Source of the DNA: a bacterium
GTDB lineage: Bacteria > Actinomycetota > Acidimicrobiia > Spongiisociales > ZC4RG35
Assembly (NCBI GenBank): GCA_024641285.1
Contig: JAHEDH010000020.1
Span: 1 to 34,949 of the forward strand
DNA: 34,949 nucleotides
Reading direction: 5' to 3'
In this document: positions 1-8,024 of the stretch, in pieces
Layout: every line of letters starts with the position of its first letter
How positions within the stretch are numbered: the stretch's first letter is position 1
Position numbers and translations under genes: made by a program
The notes under the pieces: generated by a model
The model's database searches: none
What the model was told of the DNA's origin: nothing
The model's input: only the letters and a program-made list of their open reading frames with translations

Positions 1-2
1 GG

Positions 3-1085
3 CGGGGCAAGCTGTCCGAGGGTGGGTGGCTCGGTCTTCAGTGGCCGAAGGAGTACGGCGGCCGGAGCCTCGATGAGATCGAGGCGATTGCCGTCGTCGA
101 AGAGTTCGCACAGTCCGGCGTCCCTGCGCGCGGGCTCAACGACGCGTTCTCGATTGGGATGCTGGGCAACACGATCCTGCACATCGGCACGGAGGAGCAG
201 AAGCAGTACTTCCTACCCCGCATCCTGTCGGGGGAAGACGTCTGGTGTCAGGGGTATTCGGAGCCGGATGCCGGCTCGGACCTGGCGAACGTCAAGACCA
301 GGGCAGTCCTGGACGGTGACGAATGGGTCATCAACGGCCAGAAGATCTGGACGTCGGCAGGCCACCTCGCCAACTGGATCTTCGTCGTCTGTCGCACCGA
401 TCCCGAGGCCCCCAAGCACCGGGGCATCACGTTCATCCTGGTGCCGATGGACCAGCCGGGTGTCGAGGTCCGGCCGATCAAGATGCTGTCGGGCGAGTCT
501 GAGTTCAACGAGGTGTTCTTCACCGACGCCAGGGCACCCAGGGGCTACGTGATCGGCGAAGTCAACGACGGCTGGCGGGTGTGCATGGCGCTGCTCGGGT
601 TCGAACGCGGCGAGGACGCCGCCATCCTCCCGATCCAGTTCAAGGCCGAGCTCGACCGGCTGATCGAGTACGCCAAGGAGCTCGGCAGGACCGGCGATCC
701 CGAGATTCGTGAACGTCTGGTCAAGGCGTACGAGAAGGTCGAGATCATGAAGTACATGGGCTACACCCAGCTCACCAAGTTCGCCAAGGGCCACTCGCCG
801 GGCCCGGACGCCGCCGTGACGAAGATCTGGTGGTCGGAGTACCACCAGGAGGTCACCGAGCTGGCCATGGACATCCTCGGCGTCGAGGGGCTGCTCGACG
901 TCGGCCGCAAGCCGGCGTCGGCTTTCCGGACCGACGATCCCGGCGCCCCCAACTCGCCTGCCTCCTGGCAGACGGTGTTCCTGAATGCCCGGGCCGGGAC
1001 GATCTATGCGGGCACCAACCAGATCCAGCGCAACATCATCGGTGAGATGATGCTCGGCCTCCCCAAGGAACCGCGCCCCGCCTGA
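3..1085 (+). CDS. acyl-CoA dehydrogenase (5' end outside window)
   Basis: FAD-dependent acyl-CoA dehydrogenase, which oxidises acyl-CoA thioesters to 2-enoyl-CoA and passes electrons to electron-transfer flavoprotein. The frame is open from base 3, giving about 360 residues; the family is usually 380-400, so only a short N-terminal piece is missing. Family landmarks are GWLGLQWPKEYGG near the visible start, the flavin/substrate motif GYSEPDAGSDLA, the middle-domain beta strand WVINGQKIWTSAG, and the C-terminal AGTIYAGTNQIQRNIIGEMMLGLP that closes the FAD site. An ATG at 159 falls inside the conserved domain and is not the start. The gene converges on the nuclease gene at 1131. The exact acyl substrate cannot be read from the sequence. 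Confidence 0.93.
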   Translation, partial: RGKLSEGGWLGLQWPKEYGGRSLDEIEAIAVVEEFAQSGVPARGLNDAFSIGMLGNTILHIGTEEQKQYFLPRILSGEDVWCQGYSEPDAGSDLANVKTRAVLDGDEWVINGQKIWTSAGHLANWIFVVCRTDPEAPKHRGITFILVPMDQPGVEVRPIKMLSGESEFNEVFFTDARAPRGYVIGEVNDGWRVCMALLGFERGEDAAILPIQFKAELDRLIEYAKELGRTGDPEIRERLVKAYEKVEIMKYMGYTQLTKFAKGHSPGPDAAVTKIWWSEYHQEVTELAMDILGVEGLLDVGRKPASAFRTDDPGAPNSPASWQTVFLNARAGTIYAGTNQIQRNIIGEMMLGLPKEPRPA

Positions 1086-1088
1086 TCC

Positions 1089-1127
1089 CGTTCTTGCGTT
1101 GGATGACGCCGGCGCGACCCAAGAACG
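1089..1127. terminator. stem-loop in convergent gap, possible bidirectional terminator
   Basis: CGTTCTTG (1089-1096) and CAAGAACG (1120-1127) form a perfect 8-bp stem around a 23-nt loop, filling most of the 45-nt gap between two convergent stop codons. There is no T-tract on either strand, so intrinsic termination is only a guess from position. Confidence 0.35.
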
Positions 1128-1130
1128 CAA

Positions 1131-2753
1131 TCAGAGTTCTGAGATCGGGGTGATTCGCGTCGCCAAGTCGGGGAGGCGGCCGTCGGCGGACATGATCCGG
1201 GTGCCCCGCTGCGCCAGCCATTTCCACAACAGCCTGGCCTCGGCGGCGAGGGCGACGGTCGGCGGCACCGGGGTGGCGACCCTCGGCTCCGGCACGGCCA
1301 TGAGTGGACGACCGTCCTTCTCGTTCCAGGAGCGCACATGTCTCCCTCCCGCGATCGACACCCATTCGCCGGTGCGATCTGCCGCCTCGAGGGTCCCCGC
1401 AGCCTGGATCTCCTGCCATTCTCGGCGGCGTTCGAGCGCGGCAGCCAGTGCCCGATAGCGGTCCCGGGCCCATCCGGCCTCCTCGTAGCGCAGCGCCAGC
1501 ATGTGGTCCCGCATGCGATCGACGAGCGGGTCGAGGATCGCCTCGGGCTCGCCGCCGATCGCCCGGATGAGCGGTCGGAGCTCGGCGGTGTACTCGGCCT
1601 CGGACACGGATCCGTCGCACGGGCAGACCGAGATACCGAGCTGGGCTGGCGCACATGTCCCGGAGCGGCTCCCCGGCCTCCCTGAGCACCGCCTGATCCG
1701 GGTGGCATCCCAGATGGCGTGCATGACGAGCTCAGCCGCCCTCCGCGACCGGAACGGCCCGAGTGCGAACTCGCCGCCGGTGTGGAGCTTGCGTGTGAGG
1801 GAGAGGCGCGGGAAGGCCTCGTTGGTCAACGTCACGAAATGATTCGCCTTCGGGGGCTTCGAGGCCCGGTTGTAGCGGGGGATGTGCTCGTGGATCAGCC
1901 TCAGCTCGGTGATCGACGCGTCGAGCTCACCCGACGTGACGATCGTGTCGACCGCCTGCATCTCGCGCATCAGATTCCCGATCGATCGGCGCTCGTCGCC
2001 GTAGAAATAGGAGCTGACCCTGGTGCGGAGGTTCTTCGCCTTCCCGACGTAGATGACGGTGCCGTGGCGGTCCTTGAACAGGTAGACCCCGGGACGGCGG
2101 GGGAGACCGCGCGCCAGATCGATCTTGTCGTAGTGGGGATTGCCGCGGGCCGTTGGGAGTTCGAGGAGGTCTTCGAGGTGGGTGACGTGGAGCGTCCCTG
2201 CCCTCTCCAACAGCCCGTGGAGCACATGGACGGTTGCTCGGGCGTCGTCGAGGGCCCGATGGGTCGGGGTCACCGGGGAGCGGAAGTGAGCGGCGAGCGA
2301 CCGGAGGCCCAGGCTGCGGACCTCGGAGCGGACCAGCCTCCGGGCGAGCGCCACGGTGTCCAGTGACCGGTTGGGGAGCTTGGGATATCCGAGCCGGGCT
2401 GCGGCGGCGTTCAGAAACCCGAGGTCGAAGCTCTTGTTGTGCGCCACGATCACCGAGTCACCGGCGAACTCGAGGAACGAGGGGTACACCTCGTCGATTC
2501 TGGGAGCGTCGATCACCATCGACTGGGTGATCCCGGTGAGCACGACGATCGATGCGGGAATGGCTGCATCGGGATTGACGAGGGTCTGGAACTCGCCGAC
2601 CACTTCCCCGGAGCGCACCTTCACCGCTCCGAACTCGGTGATGGCATCAGCCTGCGAAGATCCCCCGGTGGTCTCGAGGTCGACGACGCAGAAGGTGACC
2701 TCGTACAGCGGCGTTCCCAACTCCTCGAAGCTCGGCTGATATGCGAGCGTCAT
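1131..2753 (-). CDS. DEDDh 3'-5' exonuclease fused to GIY-YIG (UvrC-type) nuclease domain
   Basis: A 540-residue two-nuclease protein of the type common in actinobacteria (Rv2191-like). The N-terminal DnaQ/epsilon-type exonuclease shows ExoI VVDLETTG (Asp25, Glu27), ExoII IVAHNKSFDLGFLN near residues 105-119, and ExoIII HRALDDARATVH near 163-175. A GIY-YIG domain follows at about 222-250 (PGVYLFKDRHG...IYVGKAKNLRTRV), then a UvrC-like linker region. UvrB-binding and helix-hairpin-helix parts of true UvrC are not apparent, so this is not UvrC itself. The likely role is DNA repair. ATG at 2753 is supported by GGGAG 7 nt upstream. A perfect LexA-type box about 50 bp upstream of the start suggests SOS induction. 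Confidence 0.92.
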   Translation of the reverse strand: MTLAYQPSFEELGTPLYEVTFCVVDLETTGGSSQADAITEFGAVKVRSGEVVGEFQTLVNPDAAIPASIVVLTGITQSMVIDAPRIDEVYPSFLEFAGDSVIVAHNKSFDLGFLNAAAARLGYPKLPNRSLDTVALARRLVRSEVRSLGLRSLAAHFRSPVTPTHRALDDARATVHVLHGLLERAGTLHVTHLEDLLELPTARGNPHYDKIDLARGLPRRPGVYLFKDRHGTVIYVGKAKNLRTRVSSYFYGDERRSIGNLMREMQAVDTIVTSGELDASITELRLIHEHIPRYNRASKPPKANHFVTLTNEAFPRLSLTRKLHTGGEFALGPFRSRRAAELVMHAIWDATRIRRCSGRPGSRSGTCAPAQLGISVCPCDGSVSEAEYTAELRPLIRAIGGEPEAILDPLVDRMRDHMLALRYEEAGWARDRYRALAAALERRREWQEIQAAGTLEAADRTGEWVSIAGGRHVRSWNEKDGRPLMAVPEPRVATPVPPTVALAAEARLLWKWLAQRGTRIMSADGRLPDLATRITPISEL

Positions 2754-2797
2754 GTTCTGCTCCCTCGTCTCGGCGGCGATCCGCCAGCGCGAGAGCG

Positions 2798-2821
2798 AGC
2801 CTAATCGAACAGGTGTTCGAT
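2798..2821 (-). promoter_or_regulatory. LexA (SOS) box abutting a -10 element
   Basis: An 18-bp perfect dyad, ATCGAACA-GG-TGTTCGAT (2804-2821), fits the actinobacterial/Gram-positive LexA operator CGAAC-N4-GTTCG with no mismatch. It directly abuts TAGGCT (2798-2803 read on the minus strand), a TANNNT -10 for the downstream exonuclease gene. Bound LexA would cover the promoter. The motif match is direct; regulation is inferred. Confidence 0.75.
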
Positions 2822-2973
2822 CATCGGCAACGGATCTCGCGCCATGGGGGGTGCGATGGAGGTCCGCATCGTGGAGCCCAGGCAGTCGATTCTTCCCACG
2901 CCGCGCAGGGGCGAGCTGTCGGCGTCACACAGGCGTCTGTCAGGGTGAGTGGTGGTTTGACGGGATGCGCTGC

Positions 2974-2993
2974 GGGCGAGGCAAGCCTCGCCC
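2974..2993. repeat. GC-rich palindromic hairpin (REP-like)
   Basis: GGGCGAGGC, AA, GCCTCGCCC: a perfect 9-bp stem with a 2-nt centre, followed by CCTAC. It looks like the short palindromic intergenic repeats (REP/MITE-like) seen in many environmental genomes. Only one copy is present here, so repeat status is inference. It lies downstream of trmH and could stabilise or terminate that mRNA, but no T-tract follows. Confidence 0.4.
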
Positions 2994-3101
2994 CTACTCG
3001 TTCCAGCCGAAACGCCTGTGCTCCTACGGCGTGATGGGGGGGTGGAGCGGTAGCCCTGGCCGACCGGCGACTGTTTCGAACTCGTGGTATCGCTCGAGAC
3101 T

Positions 3102-3926
3102 TCAGGATTCGTCGTCCGAAAGTCGGCCAGGTTGTCTCTGTCTGACGGCTTCGAACAGGGTGATGCCGGCGGCCATGGCGGCGTTGAGCGAGTCGGCGGC
3201 GCCGGCCATCGGGATCCGGATCCGGTGGTCTGCACGTTCGAGCCAGGTGTCGGACAGCCCGTATTGCTCGGTGCCGACGACGACTGCGACGCTGCCCGTG
3301 AAATCGGCGTCCGTGTGGAGCATCGTCGCGTCCGGAGTGGTGGCGAAGGTGGTGACGGCCTTGGACCGGAGCCACTCGATCGTGACCTCAGACGAAGCGA
3401 CGGCCAGCGGCACCACGAAGAGCATCCCGGTCGAAGCACGGACGACGTTGGGGTTGAAGGGATCGGTCGTGGGGTCGCACACGATGACGCCGGCACAGCC
3501 GGCGGCGTCGGCGGTCCGCAGCATCGTTCCGAGGTTGCCCGGCTTCTCGATCGCCTCGACGACCAGCAGCAGTGGCTCTGAAGGCAGCTCGAGCGCTTCG
3601 AGCGAGGTGTCGAACTGTGTCGCCACCGCCAGCAGGCCGTCGGGTCGATCGCGGTAGGCGGCTTTGGAGAAGGGATCAGGAGCGACCTCGATCACCGGTG
3701 CGCCGGTGTCGGCGACCCGTGCGATCAGACCGTCCTCGTTGGGACCGAGGAAGAGCTCGCGGCAGACGTAGAGGCGTTCGATCTCGATCGCCGCGTCGAG
3801 CGCTCGGGTGATCCCCCGGAAACCCTCGATGACGAATGTCCCGGTTCGATCGCGATGGCGCCGATCGCGAAGGCGGACCAGATCCTTGATCTGCGGGTTG
3901 GATGAAGAGGTGATCGGGTCGGACAT
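3102..3926 (-). CDS. TrmH/SpoU-family RNA 2'-O-ribose methyltransferase
   Basis: A 274-residue SAM-dependent SPOUT methyltransferase acting on rRNA or tRNA ribose. An N-terminal substrate-binding part (SSSNPQIKDLVRLRDRRHRDRTGTFVIEG) resembles the SpoU_sub_bind/L30e-like fold. The three knot motifs are visible: EAIEKPGNLGTMLRTADAAG (motif 1), VVVGTEQYGLSD (motif 2) and IRIPMAGAADSLNAAMAAGITLFEAVRQR (motif 3). Its ATG overlaps the sigma-factor stop as TGATG (1 nt), indicating translational coupling. It is closest in layout to 23S rRNA methyltransferases (RlmB/TsnR type), but the target nucleotide cannot be assigned. Pairing with a sigma factor instead of pheS/rplT is unusual. Confidence 0.9.
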   Translation of the reverse strand: MSDPITSSSNPQIKDLVRLRDRRHRDRTGTFVIEGFRGITRALDAAIEIERLYVCRELFLGPNEDGLIARVADTGAPVIEVAPDPFSKAAYRDRPDGLLAVATQFDTSLEALELPSEPLLLVVEAIEKPGNLGTMLRTADAAGCAGVIVCDPTTDPFNPNVVRASTGMLFVVPLAVASSEVTIEWLRSKAVTTFATTPDATMLHTDADFTGSVAVVVGTEQYGLSDTWLERADHRIRIPMAGAADSLNAAMAAGITLFEAVRQRQPGRLSDDES

Positions 3927-4513
3927 CAGTCCGGGTCAGGATGCAGTCCCTCGTAGACATCGGCAAGTCGGCGGCGTGCGCGGAGCGCCGCCACCCGGAC
4001 CGCACCGGTCGCCATCTTCATGCGTCCGGCGATCTCGTCGTGTGTGAGTCCCTCCACCTCTCGAAGCCAGAGGACCTGCCGGTCGCGGACGGACAATTGT
4101 TTCATCGCCTCTCTGATCTTCTGGTGTTCTTCGGTCTCGATGAGGAGATCGGAGGGGTCGGCGACCGGGCCATATTCCAGCTCGCGCTCGTTGCGACCCT
4201 TCTTGCGCAACATGCTCCGGAAGCGGTTGCGTGCGACCGACCAGAACCACGCCTCGAAGGCTGCGGCCTCCCGCAGCTTGGGAAGGTTTCTGACCATCCC
4301 CTCGAGTGCCTCAGATGCCAGTTCGTCGGCGTCGGCGTGCCTGAGGCCCGATCCGCGATAGAAGGCGACGAGCTTCGGAAACCCTTGCTCGAGGATCTCT
4401 CCCAGCGCGATCCGATCACCGTCGCGAGCGGCTACAACGCGCTCCACACTCGGTGGCCAGGCGCGGAACAATCCCGAACCGTCGATTCGGGATTGTCTGT
4501 CGGACTCGGGCAT
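3926..4513 (-). CDS. ECF-type RNA polymerase sigma factor
   Basis: A 195-residue sigma-70 family protein with only regions 2 and 4. Region 2 spans about residues 40-110 (DELASEALEGMVRNLPKLREAAAFEAWFWSVARNRFRSMLRKK). Region 4 is about 140-188 (MKQLSVRDRQVLWLREVEGLTHDEIAGRMKMATGAVRVAALRARRRL), with the expected helix-turn-helix. It starts 11 nt after the DUF5667 gene and its stop overlaps the trmH start. The DUF5667 protein next door is the natural candidate partner or anti-sigma factor, although it precedes the sigma gene, the reverse of the usual order. The SD before this start is weak, so coupling to the upstream gene is likely. Confidence 0.9.
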   Translation of the reverse strand: MPESDRQSRIDGSGLFRAWPPSVERVVAARDGDRIALGEILEQGFPKLVAFYRGSGLRHADADELASEALEGMVRNLPKLREAAAFEAWFWSVARNRFRSMLRKKGRNERELEYGPVADPSDLLIETEEHQKIREAMKQLSVRDRQVLWLREVEGLTHDEIAGRMKMATGAVRVAALRARRRLADVYEGLHPDPD

Positions 4514-4524
4514 CCCGATCGAGA

Positions 4525-5220
4525 TTAGGGCTTGCCGCCCTTCTGCCCTGGTAGGCCCTGGTTGCCCTGACCGGGGGTGACGGGTGGTGTGGGTGCTGTA
4601 TTGGGGCCTTTGTCGTCGGGTGGCCCTGGTGGATCCTCCGGGCCTCCCGGGTTGCCCCGAGCTTGCTCGGGGAGTGTGATCTGCGTGACAATGCTTCTCG
4701 CCACGTCGGACACCGTCTCGCTGCTCGTGTCGAGCCCCTTGGCCACGTCGAGAAGATGTTCGACAGTGTTCCTGACCGCATCGCTGTTTCCGAGGACGGA
4801 CGTGAACTCTTCGACTGCCGCTTCGGGGTCGTCTGACCCGAGGAGGTCCATGAGCGTCTCCTGGACATGCGCGAGAACCTCAGCCGACTTGCCACGCTCC
4901 TGGAGCGCAAGCACTTCGATTGCCCGCTCGCCGGCGTGGGTGTCGGACGAACCGAAGATCGAGCCGACCTGCTCGTATGCCCGGTCGAGACCGTAGAGGG
5001 CGTCACCGGGGACGGCGGGATCGGCGACATTCGCAAGCGCCACGTTCGAGACCCCCATGAGGACCGTGGTGGCGATGGCGATGACCGCTCGGCGAGGCGA
5101 GCGCGCAGGGGACGGCGTGTGGAGGGCCATCCGGGCGGCGTGACGCGACCGGTCACGGGAAACCTGGGCCTCCAGTGCGGCTGCGTAGCGCTTCAGATCT
5201 GCGATCGGATCATGTGCCAT
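4525..5220 (-). CDS. DUF5667-type membrane protein, probable sigma-factor partner
   Basis: 231 residues. A basic cytoplasmic N-terminus (about 1-44) leads into one transmembrane helix (about 46-64, VIAIATTVLMGVSNVALA), then the DUF5667 signature ADPAVPGDALYGLDRAYEQ, a helical extracytoplasmic domain, and a Pro/Gly/Asn-rich tail from about residue 192. This layout matches actinobacterial DUF5667 proteins, which often sit beside ECF sigma genes. No zinc-binding anti-sigma motif (HxxxCxxC) is present, so if it restrains the sigma factor it is not a ZAS-type anti-sigma. It is probably first in a three-gene operon with the sigma factor and trmH. Confidence 0.75.
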   Translation of the reverse strand: MAHDPIADLKRYAAALEAQVSRDRSRHAARMALHTPSPARSPRRAVIAIATTVLMGVSNVALANVADPAVPGDALYGLDRAYEQVGSIFGSSDTHAGERAIEVLALQERGKSAEVLAHVQETLMDLLGSDDPEAAVEEFTSVLGNSDAVRNTVEHLLDVAKGLDTSSETVSDVARSIVTQITLPEQARGNPGGPEDPPGPPDDKGPNTAPTPPVTPGQGNQGLPGQKGGKP

Positions 5221-5261
5221 TGTCGATAGTCAAGTACGGGATGCGCTGTGAGTGTTACACC

Positions 5262-5278
5262 GACCACACCTAGTGGTC
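5262..5278. promoter_or_regulatory. dyad in divergent promoter region
   Basis: GACCAC-ACCTA-GTGGTC is a perfect 6-bp inverted repeat in the 109-bp gap between the divergent DUF5667 and DUF2007 genes. It is a candidate operator. No regulator can be named. Confidence 0.35.
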
Positions 5279-5317
5279 TTCGGGTCACGGTCGGTGTCGA
5301 TTCGGTGACCCACCGGG

Positions 5318-5323
5318 TAGGTT
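5318..5323 (+). promoter_or_regulatory. leaderless -10 element for the DUF2007 gene
   Basis: TAGGTT lies exactly 6 nt before the ATG at 5330 and no Shine-Dalgarno sequence is present. This is the spacing expected when transcription starts at or next to the A of the start codon. Confidence 0.5.
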
Positions 5324-5329
5324 GGCGTC

Positions 5330-5656
5330 ATGAGTCGACCCGTCGCCGTCTTCTCTTCGAGGACCGAGGCCGAACTCGCCAGAGCGAGGCTCGACCTGGA
5401 AGGCATCCCGGCAAACATCTTGGCAGACGATGCCGGCGGATGGGAGCCCCAATTCGGGCTCAGTCGCGGGATCCGTCTGATGGTTGCCGACCGCGATCAC
5501 GATCGAGCGCTCGAGGTGCTCGATCTGCCCGATCATCTGCCTCCGCCGGACCGTCCGCCGAATCCCGAAGCCGATCGGCTGTACCGGTACGCCGCCTGGG
5601 CGATGTTGGCGCTGATCGCGCTGGGCCTCGTGCAGATCGCACGAGCGATTCTCTGA
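5330..5656 (+). CDS. DUF2007 domain protein with C-terminal membrane helix
   Basis: 108 residues. The N-terminal half (about 3-66: VAVFSSRTEAELARARLDLEGIPANIL...GIRLMVADRDHDRALEVL) matches the small DUF2007 fold, a putative signal-transducing, GlnB-like ferredoxin fold. A single transmembrane helix ends the protein (AAWAMLALIALGLVQIARAIL). The molecular role of DUF2007 is not established. The gene is divergent from the sigma operon and converges on the nitroreductase with a 19-nt gap. It appears leaderless. Confidence 0.75.
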   Translation: MSRPVAVFSSRTEAELARARLDLEGIPANILADDAGGWEPQFGLSRGIRLMVADRDHDRALEVLDLPDHLPPPDRPPNPEADRLYRYAAWAMLALIALGLVQIARAIL

Positions 5657-5675
5657 ATCCCGGACCCTGGCTGGG

Positions 5676-6281
5676 TCACTCTGGATGCCAGGACTCGTAG
5701 CGGATGACCTCGTCGATTGGCCGCTTCCCGCGATCCAGGGAGCCAGATCGTCGATCGGGAGCCGGATGTCCGATCGTGACGATCCCGATCGGTGTGACCT
5801 CTGGGGGGATACCGAGTTCGGCGCTCAGGTCGGCTATCGAGTGGATGCCGAGAAACCCGGCGGCGAGACCCTCGTCGACCGCGCCATAGAGAATCGCCAT
5901 CATCGCTGCGCCGGCGTCGACCCACCAGAACGGGATCGGCCACTCGATCTCGTTCCCCTCCGCGTCGGTCTTGTCCGCCTCCGAGTACCGCTGGTGGTAC
6001 GCCGCCTCCGAGACGCACACCACGACGAGCGCGCCGGCCCGGCTGATCCACGGGTCGAATCCGCGCTCGACGTAGTCGGACTCGCCTGCAAGCTCGGCGA
6101 TGCGCCGGCGCCCGGACTCGGAGGTCACGACGACGAACGACTGTCCCTGAGTGTTTCCTGCACTGGGCGTCCGTCGGGCGGCGTCCAGTATGCGGGCCAG
6201 GGACTCGGCAGCGACTGGCGCTCCGGTGTAGTTCCTGACCATGCGCCTCGCCTCGACGACGTCACGAAACTCCATCATCAC
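5676..6281 (-). CDS. nitroreductase-family flavoprotein
   Basis: About 201 residues. This FMN-dependent family reduces nitro compounds, quinones or related substrates with NAD(P)H. Typical family elements are the N-terminal RRMVRNYTGAPV and ILDAARRTPSAGNTQGQSFVVVT (FMN phosphate contacts), the central WVDAGAAMMAILYGAVDEGLAAGFLG, and the C-terminal IGIVTIGHPAPDRR. The start is ambiguous: GTG-ATG-ATG occur in a row (6281, 6278, 6275) and all overlap the end of the upstream membrane-protein gene (stop at 6262). It is last in the pnt operon, which suits a flavoenzyme fed by NAD(P)H. The substrate is unknown. Confidence 0.85.
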   Translation of the reverse strand: MMMEFRDVVEARRMVRNYTGAPVAAESLARILDAARRTPSAGNTQGQSFVVVTSESGRRRIAELAGESDYVERGFDPWISRAGALVVVCVSEAAYHQRYSEADKTDAEGNEIEWPIPFWWVDAGAAMMAILYGAVDEGLAAGFLGIHSIADLSAELGIPPEVTPIGIVTIGHPAPDRRSGSLDRGKRPIDEVIRYESWHPE

Positions 6282-6654
6282 CCTCCACAGGTTGGCGGTA
6301 TCGGTGTCCGACAGCTCTCGAGAACCCGACCACGACTGCCAGCAGCGTGAGTAGGGCGATGAGCAGCAACGTTCCCGTCCCGATGATGAGGGCGGCGGTC
6401 AAGACGAGGGCGAAGCCCAGCAGCGCCAACAGGAACAGTGTCGTGCTCGGCTGTCTGGGCCCGTCCAGCAGCCTGCTCGGCTCCACCGTGGCGAACCAGA
6501 TCAGCATGCCGACTGCGGCCGCGAGCGTCGCCAACTCGACGAATCCCTCCGTGCCGAAGAAGGTGAGCCAGAGGATGAACCCAACCGTGAAGACACCCGA
6601 CGCGAGATCGCGGACGAAGCGGCGCCGATCGGACGCCGGACCGGGATCGTTCAC
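6262..6654 (-). CDS. small hydrophobic membrane protein, unknown function
   Basis: 130 residues with about four hydrophobic segments (VFTVGFILWLTFFG; LATLAAAVGMLIWFA; TTLFLLALLGFALVLTAALIIGTG; LLLIALLTLLAVVVGF), basic ends and no recognised domain. The GTG start overlaps the pntB stop as GTGA (4 nt), and its own 3' end overlaps the nitroreductase start region. It is therefore probably co-translated with the transhydrogenase. A link to the transhydrogenase is only positional. Confidence 0.65.
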   Translation of the reverse strand: MNDPGPASDRRRFVRDLASGVFTVGFILWLTFFGTEGFVELATLAAAVGMLIWFATVEPSRLLDGPRQPSTTLFLLALLGFALVLTAALIIGTGTLLLIALLTLLAVVVGFSRAVGHRYRQPVEGDDGVS

Positions 6655-8024
6655 AGTTCCTTGATGGAACTGACCACCTCGGCGAGACCCTTCTTGGCGT
6701 CGGCGAACAGCATGAGGGTGTTGTCCTGGTAGAACAGGGGGTTGTCGATCCCGGCGTACCCGGGAGAAAGGGAGCGCTTGACGACCACCACCAGGTGGGA
6801 TCGGTCGACGTCGAGGATCGGCATGCCGTAGATCGGGCTCCCCGAATCGCTTCGTGCCAACGGATTGACGACGTCGTTTGCTCCGACGACGAGCGCCACA
6901 TCTGTGGATGGGAAGTCCGGATTGATGTCCTCGAGGTCGTACAGCAGGTCATAGGGGACATCGGCCTCTGCCAGAAGGACGTTCATGTGCCCCGGCATGC
7001 GGCCCGCAACCGGGTGGATGGCGTATCGCACCTCGACGCCCCGGCCCTCGAGGAGCGACGCGAGCTCTCTGATCGTGTGCTGGGCCTGAGCGACGGCGAG
7101 GCCGTAGCCGGGAACGATGACCACTCGCTTGGCGTAGGCGAGCGACACGGCGACGTCTTCCGGGCTGCCCCGACGGGCCACGCGGTCGCCCGACCCGACT
7201 GCAAGGGCGGTGTCACCGGTTGCGCCGAATGCACTGAACAGCACCGCTCCGAGCGTTCGGTTCATCGCCTTGACCATGATGTTCGTGAGGATGAGACCCG
7301 AGGCGCCGACCAGGGCTCCGGAGATGATCAGCGCGTTCGACTCGATGACGAATCCAGCGGCGGCCGCGGCTACCCCGGAGGCCGAGTTGAGGAACGAGAT
7401 GACGACCGGCATGTCGGCGCCTCCGATCGGCAGCGTCCGGGTGACCCCGAGGACGACGGCGAGCGCGGCGAGGATCCAACCGGAGGCGGCGTTGTCGGAG
7501 ACGACGATCGCGACTGCGGCAGCGAGGGCGCCGATCGCGAGGAGCGGGTCGAGGACGCGCTGTCCGGGGGTTGAGATGGCGCGCCCATCGATGATGCCCT
7601 GGAGCTTGCCGAAGGCCACGAAGCTGCCGGAGAGGGTCAGGCCACCGATGAAGATCGAGATCGCGACGGTGACGAGGGTGCGCACCGGCAGGTTCGTGAA
7701 ATTCGACATCTCCGCCAGGGCGACCAGCGCCGACGAGCCTCCGCCGAATCCGTTGAAGGCTGCGACCAGCTGGGGCATGGCGGTCATCTCGACGGATCTC
7801 GCCAGGTAGGCCCCGACACCGCCCCCGACGATGATCCCGGCCGCGATGGCGCCGTAGCCGACGATCGACCGATCCAGCAGCGTCACGATGACGGCGAGCA
7901 GCATTCCTGCCGAGGCGTACTGGTTGCCGCTTCGCGCGGTCGCAGGCGACGACAGCCGCTTGATCCCGAGAATGAACGCGACCGCCGCCAGCAGGTAGAG
8001 GAAGCCTGCGAGTGTCTCGTTCAT
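6651..8024 (-). CDS. pntB: NAD(P) transhydrogenase subunit beta
   Basis: 457 residues. This subunit carries domain II membrane helices and the NADP(H)-binding domain III of proton-translocating transhydrogenase, which transfers hydride between NADH and NADP+ using the proton gradient. The N-terminal half is strongly hydrophobic with many helices. The domain III signature VVIVPGYGLAVAQAQHTIRELASLLEGRGVEVRYAIHPVAGRMPGHMNVLLAEA, then ALVVGANDVVNP, is the NADP site. Its ATG overlaps the pntAB stop (ATGA). Length matches the usual 450-475 residues. Confidence 0.96.
   Translation of the reverse strand: MNETLAGFLYLLAAVAFILGIKRLSSPATARSGNQYASAGMLLAVIVTLLDRSIVGYGAIAAGIIVGGGVGAYLARSVEMTAMPQLVAAFNGFGGGSSALVALAEMSNFTNLPVRTLVTVAISIFIGGLTLSGSFVAFGKLQGIIDGRAISTPGQRVLDPLLAIGALAAAVAIVVSDNAASGWILAALAVVLGVTRTLPIGGADMPVVISFLNSASGVAAAAAGFVIESNALIISGALVGASGLILTNIMVKAMNRTLGAVLFSAFGATGDTALAVGSGDRVARRGSPEDVAVSLAYAKRVVIVPGYGLAVAQAQHTIRELASLLEGRGVEVRYAIHPVAGRMPGHMNVLLAEADVPYDLLYDLEDINPDFPSTDVALVVGANDVVNPLARSDSGSPIYGMPILDVDRSHLVVVVKRSLSPGYAGIDNPLFYQDNTLMLFADAKKGLAEVVSSIKEL

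Larger units (their letters stand above)
2754..3101. other. 348-bp intergenic region
   Basis: This holds the SD, -10 and LexA box of the exonuclease gene at its left end and the GC-rich hairpin at 2974-2993. The remainder shows no convincing coding frame or RNA gene. The trmH gene ends at the right edge, so two genes on the same strand are separated by a spacer unusually long for this window. Confidence 0.6.

Noticed and set aside
213-1130. 305-codon frame antisense to the acyl-CoA dehydrogenase
   Set aside because: The plus-strand frame has clear family motifs throughout; the antisense frame has none.
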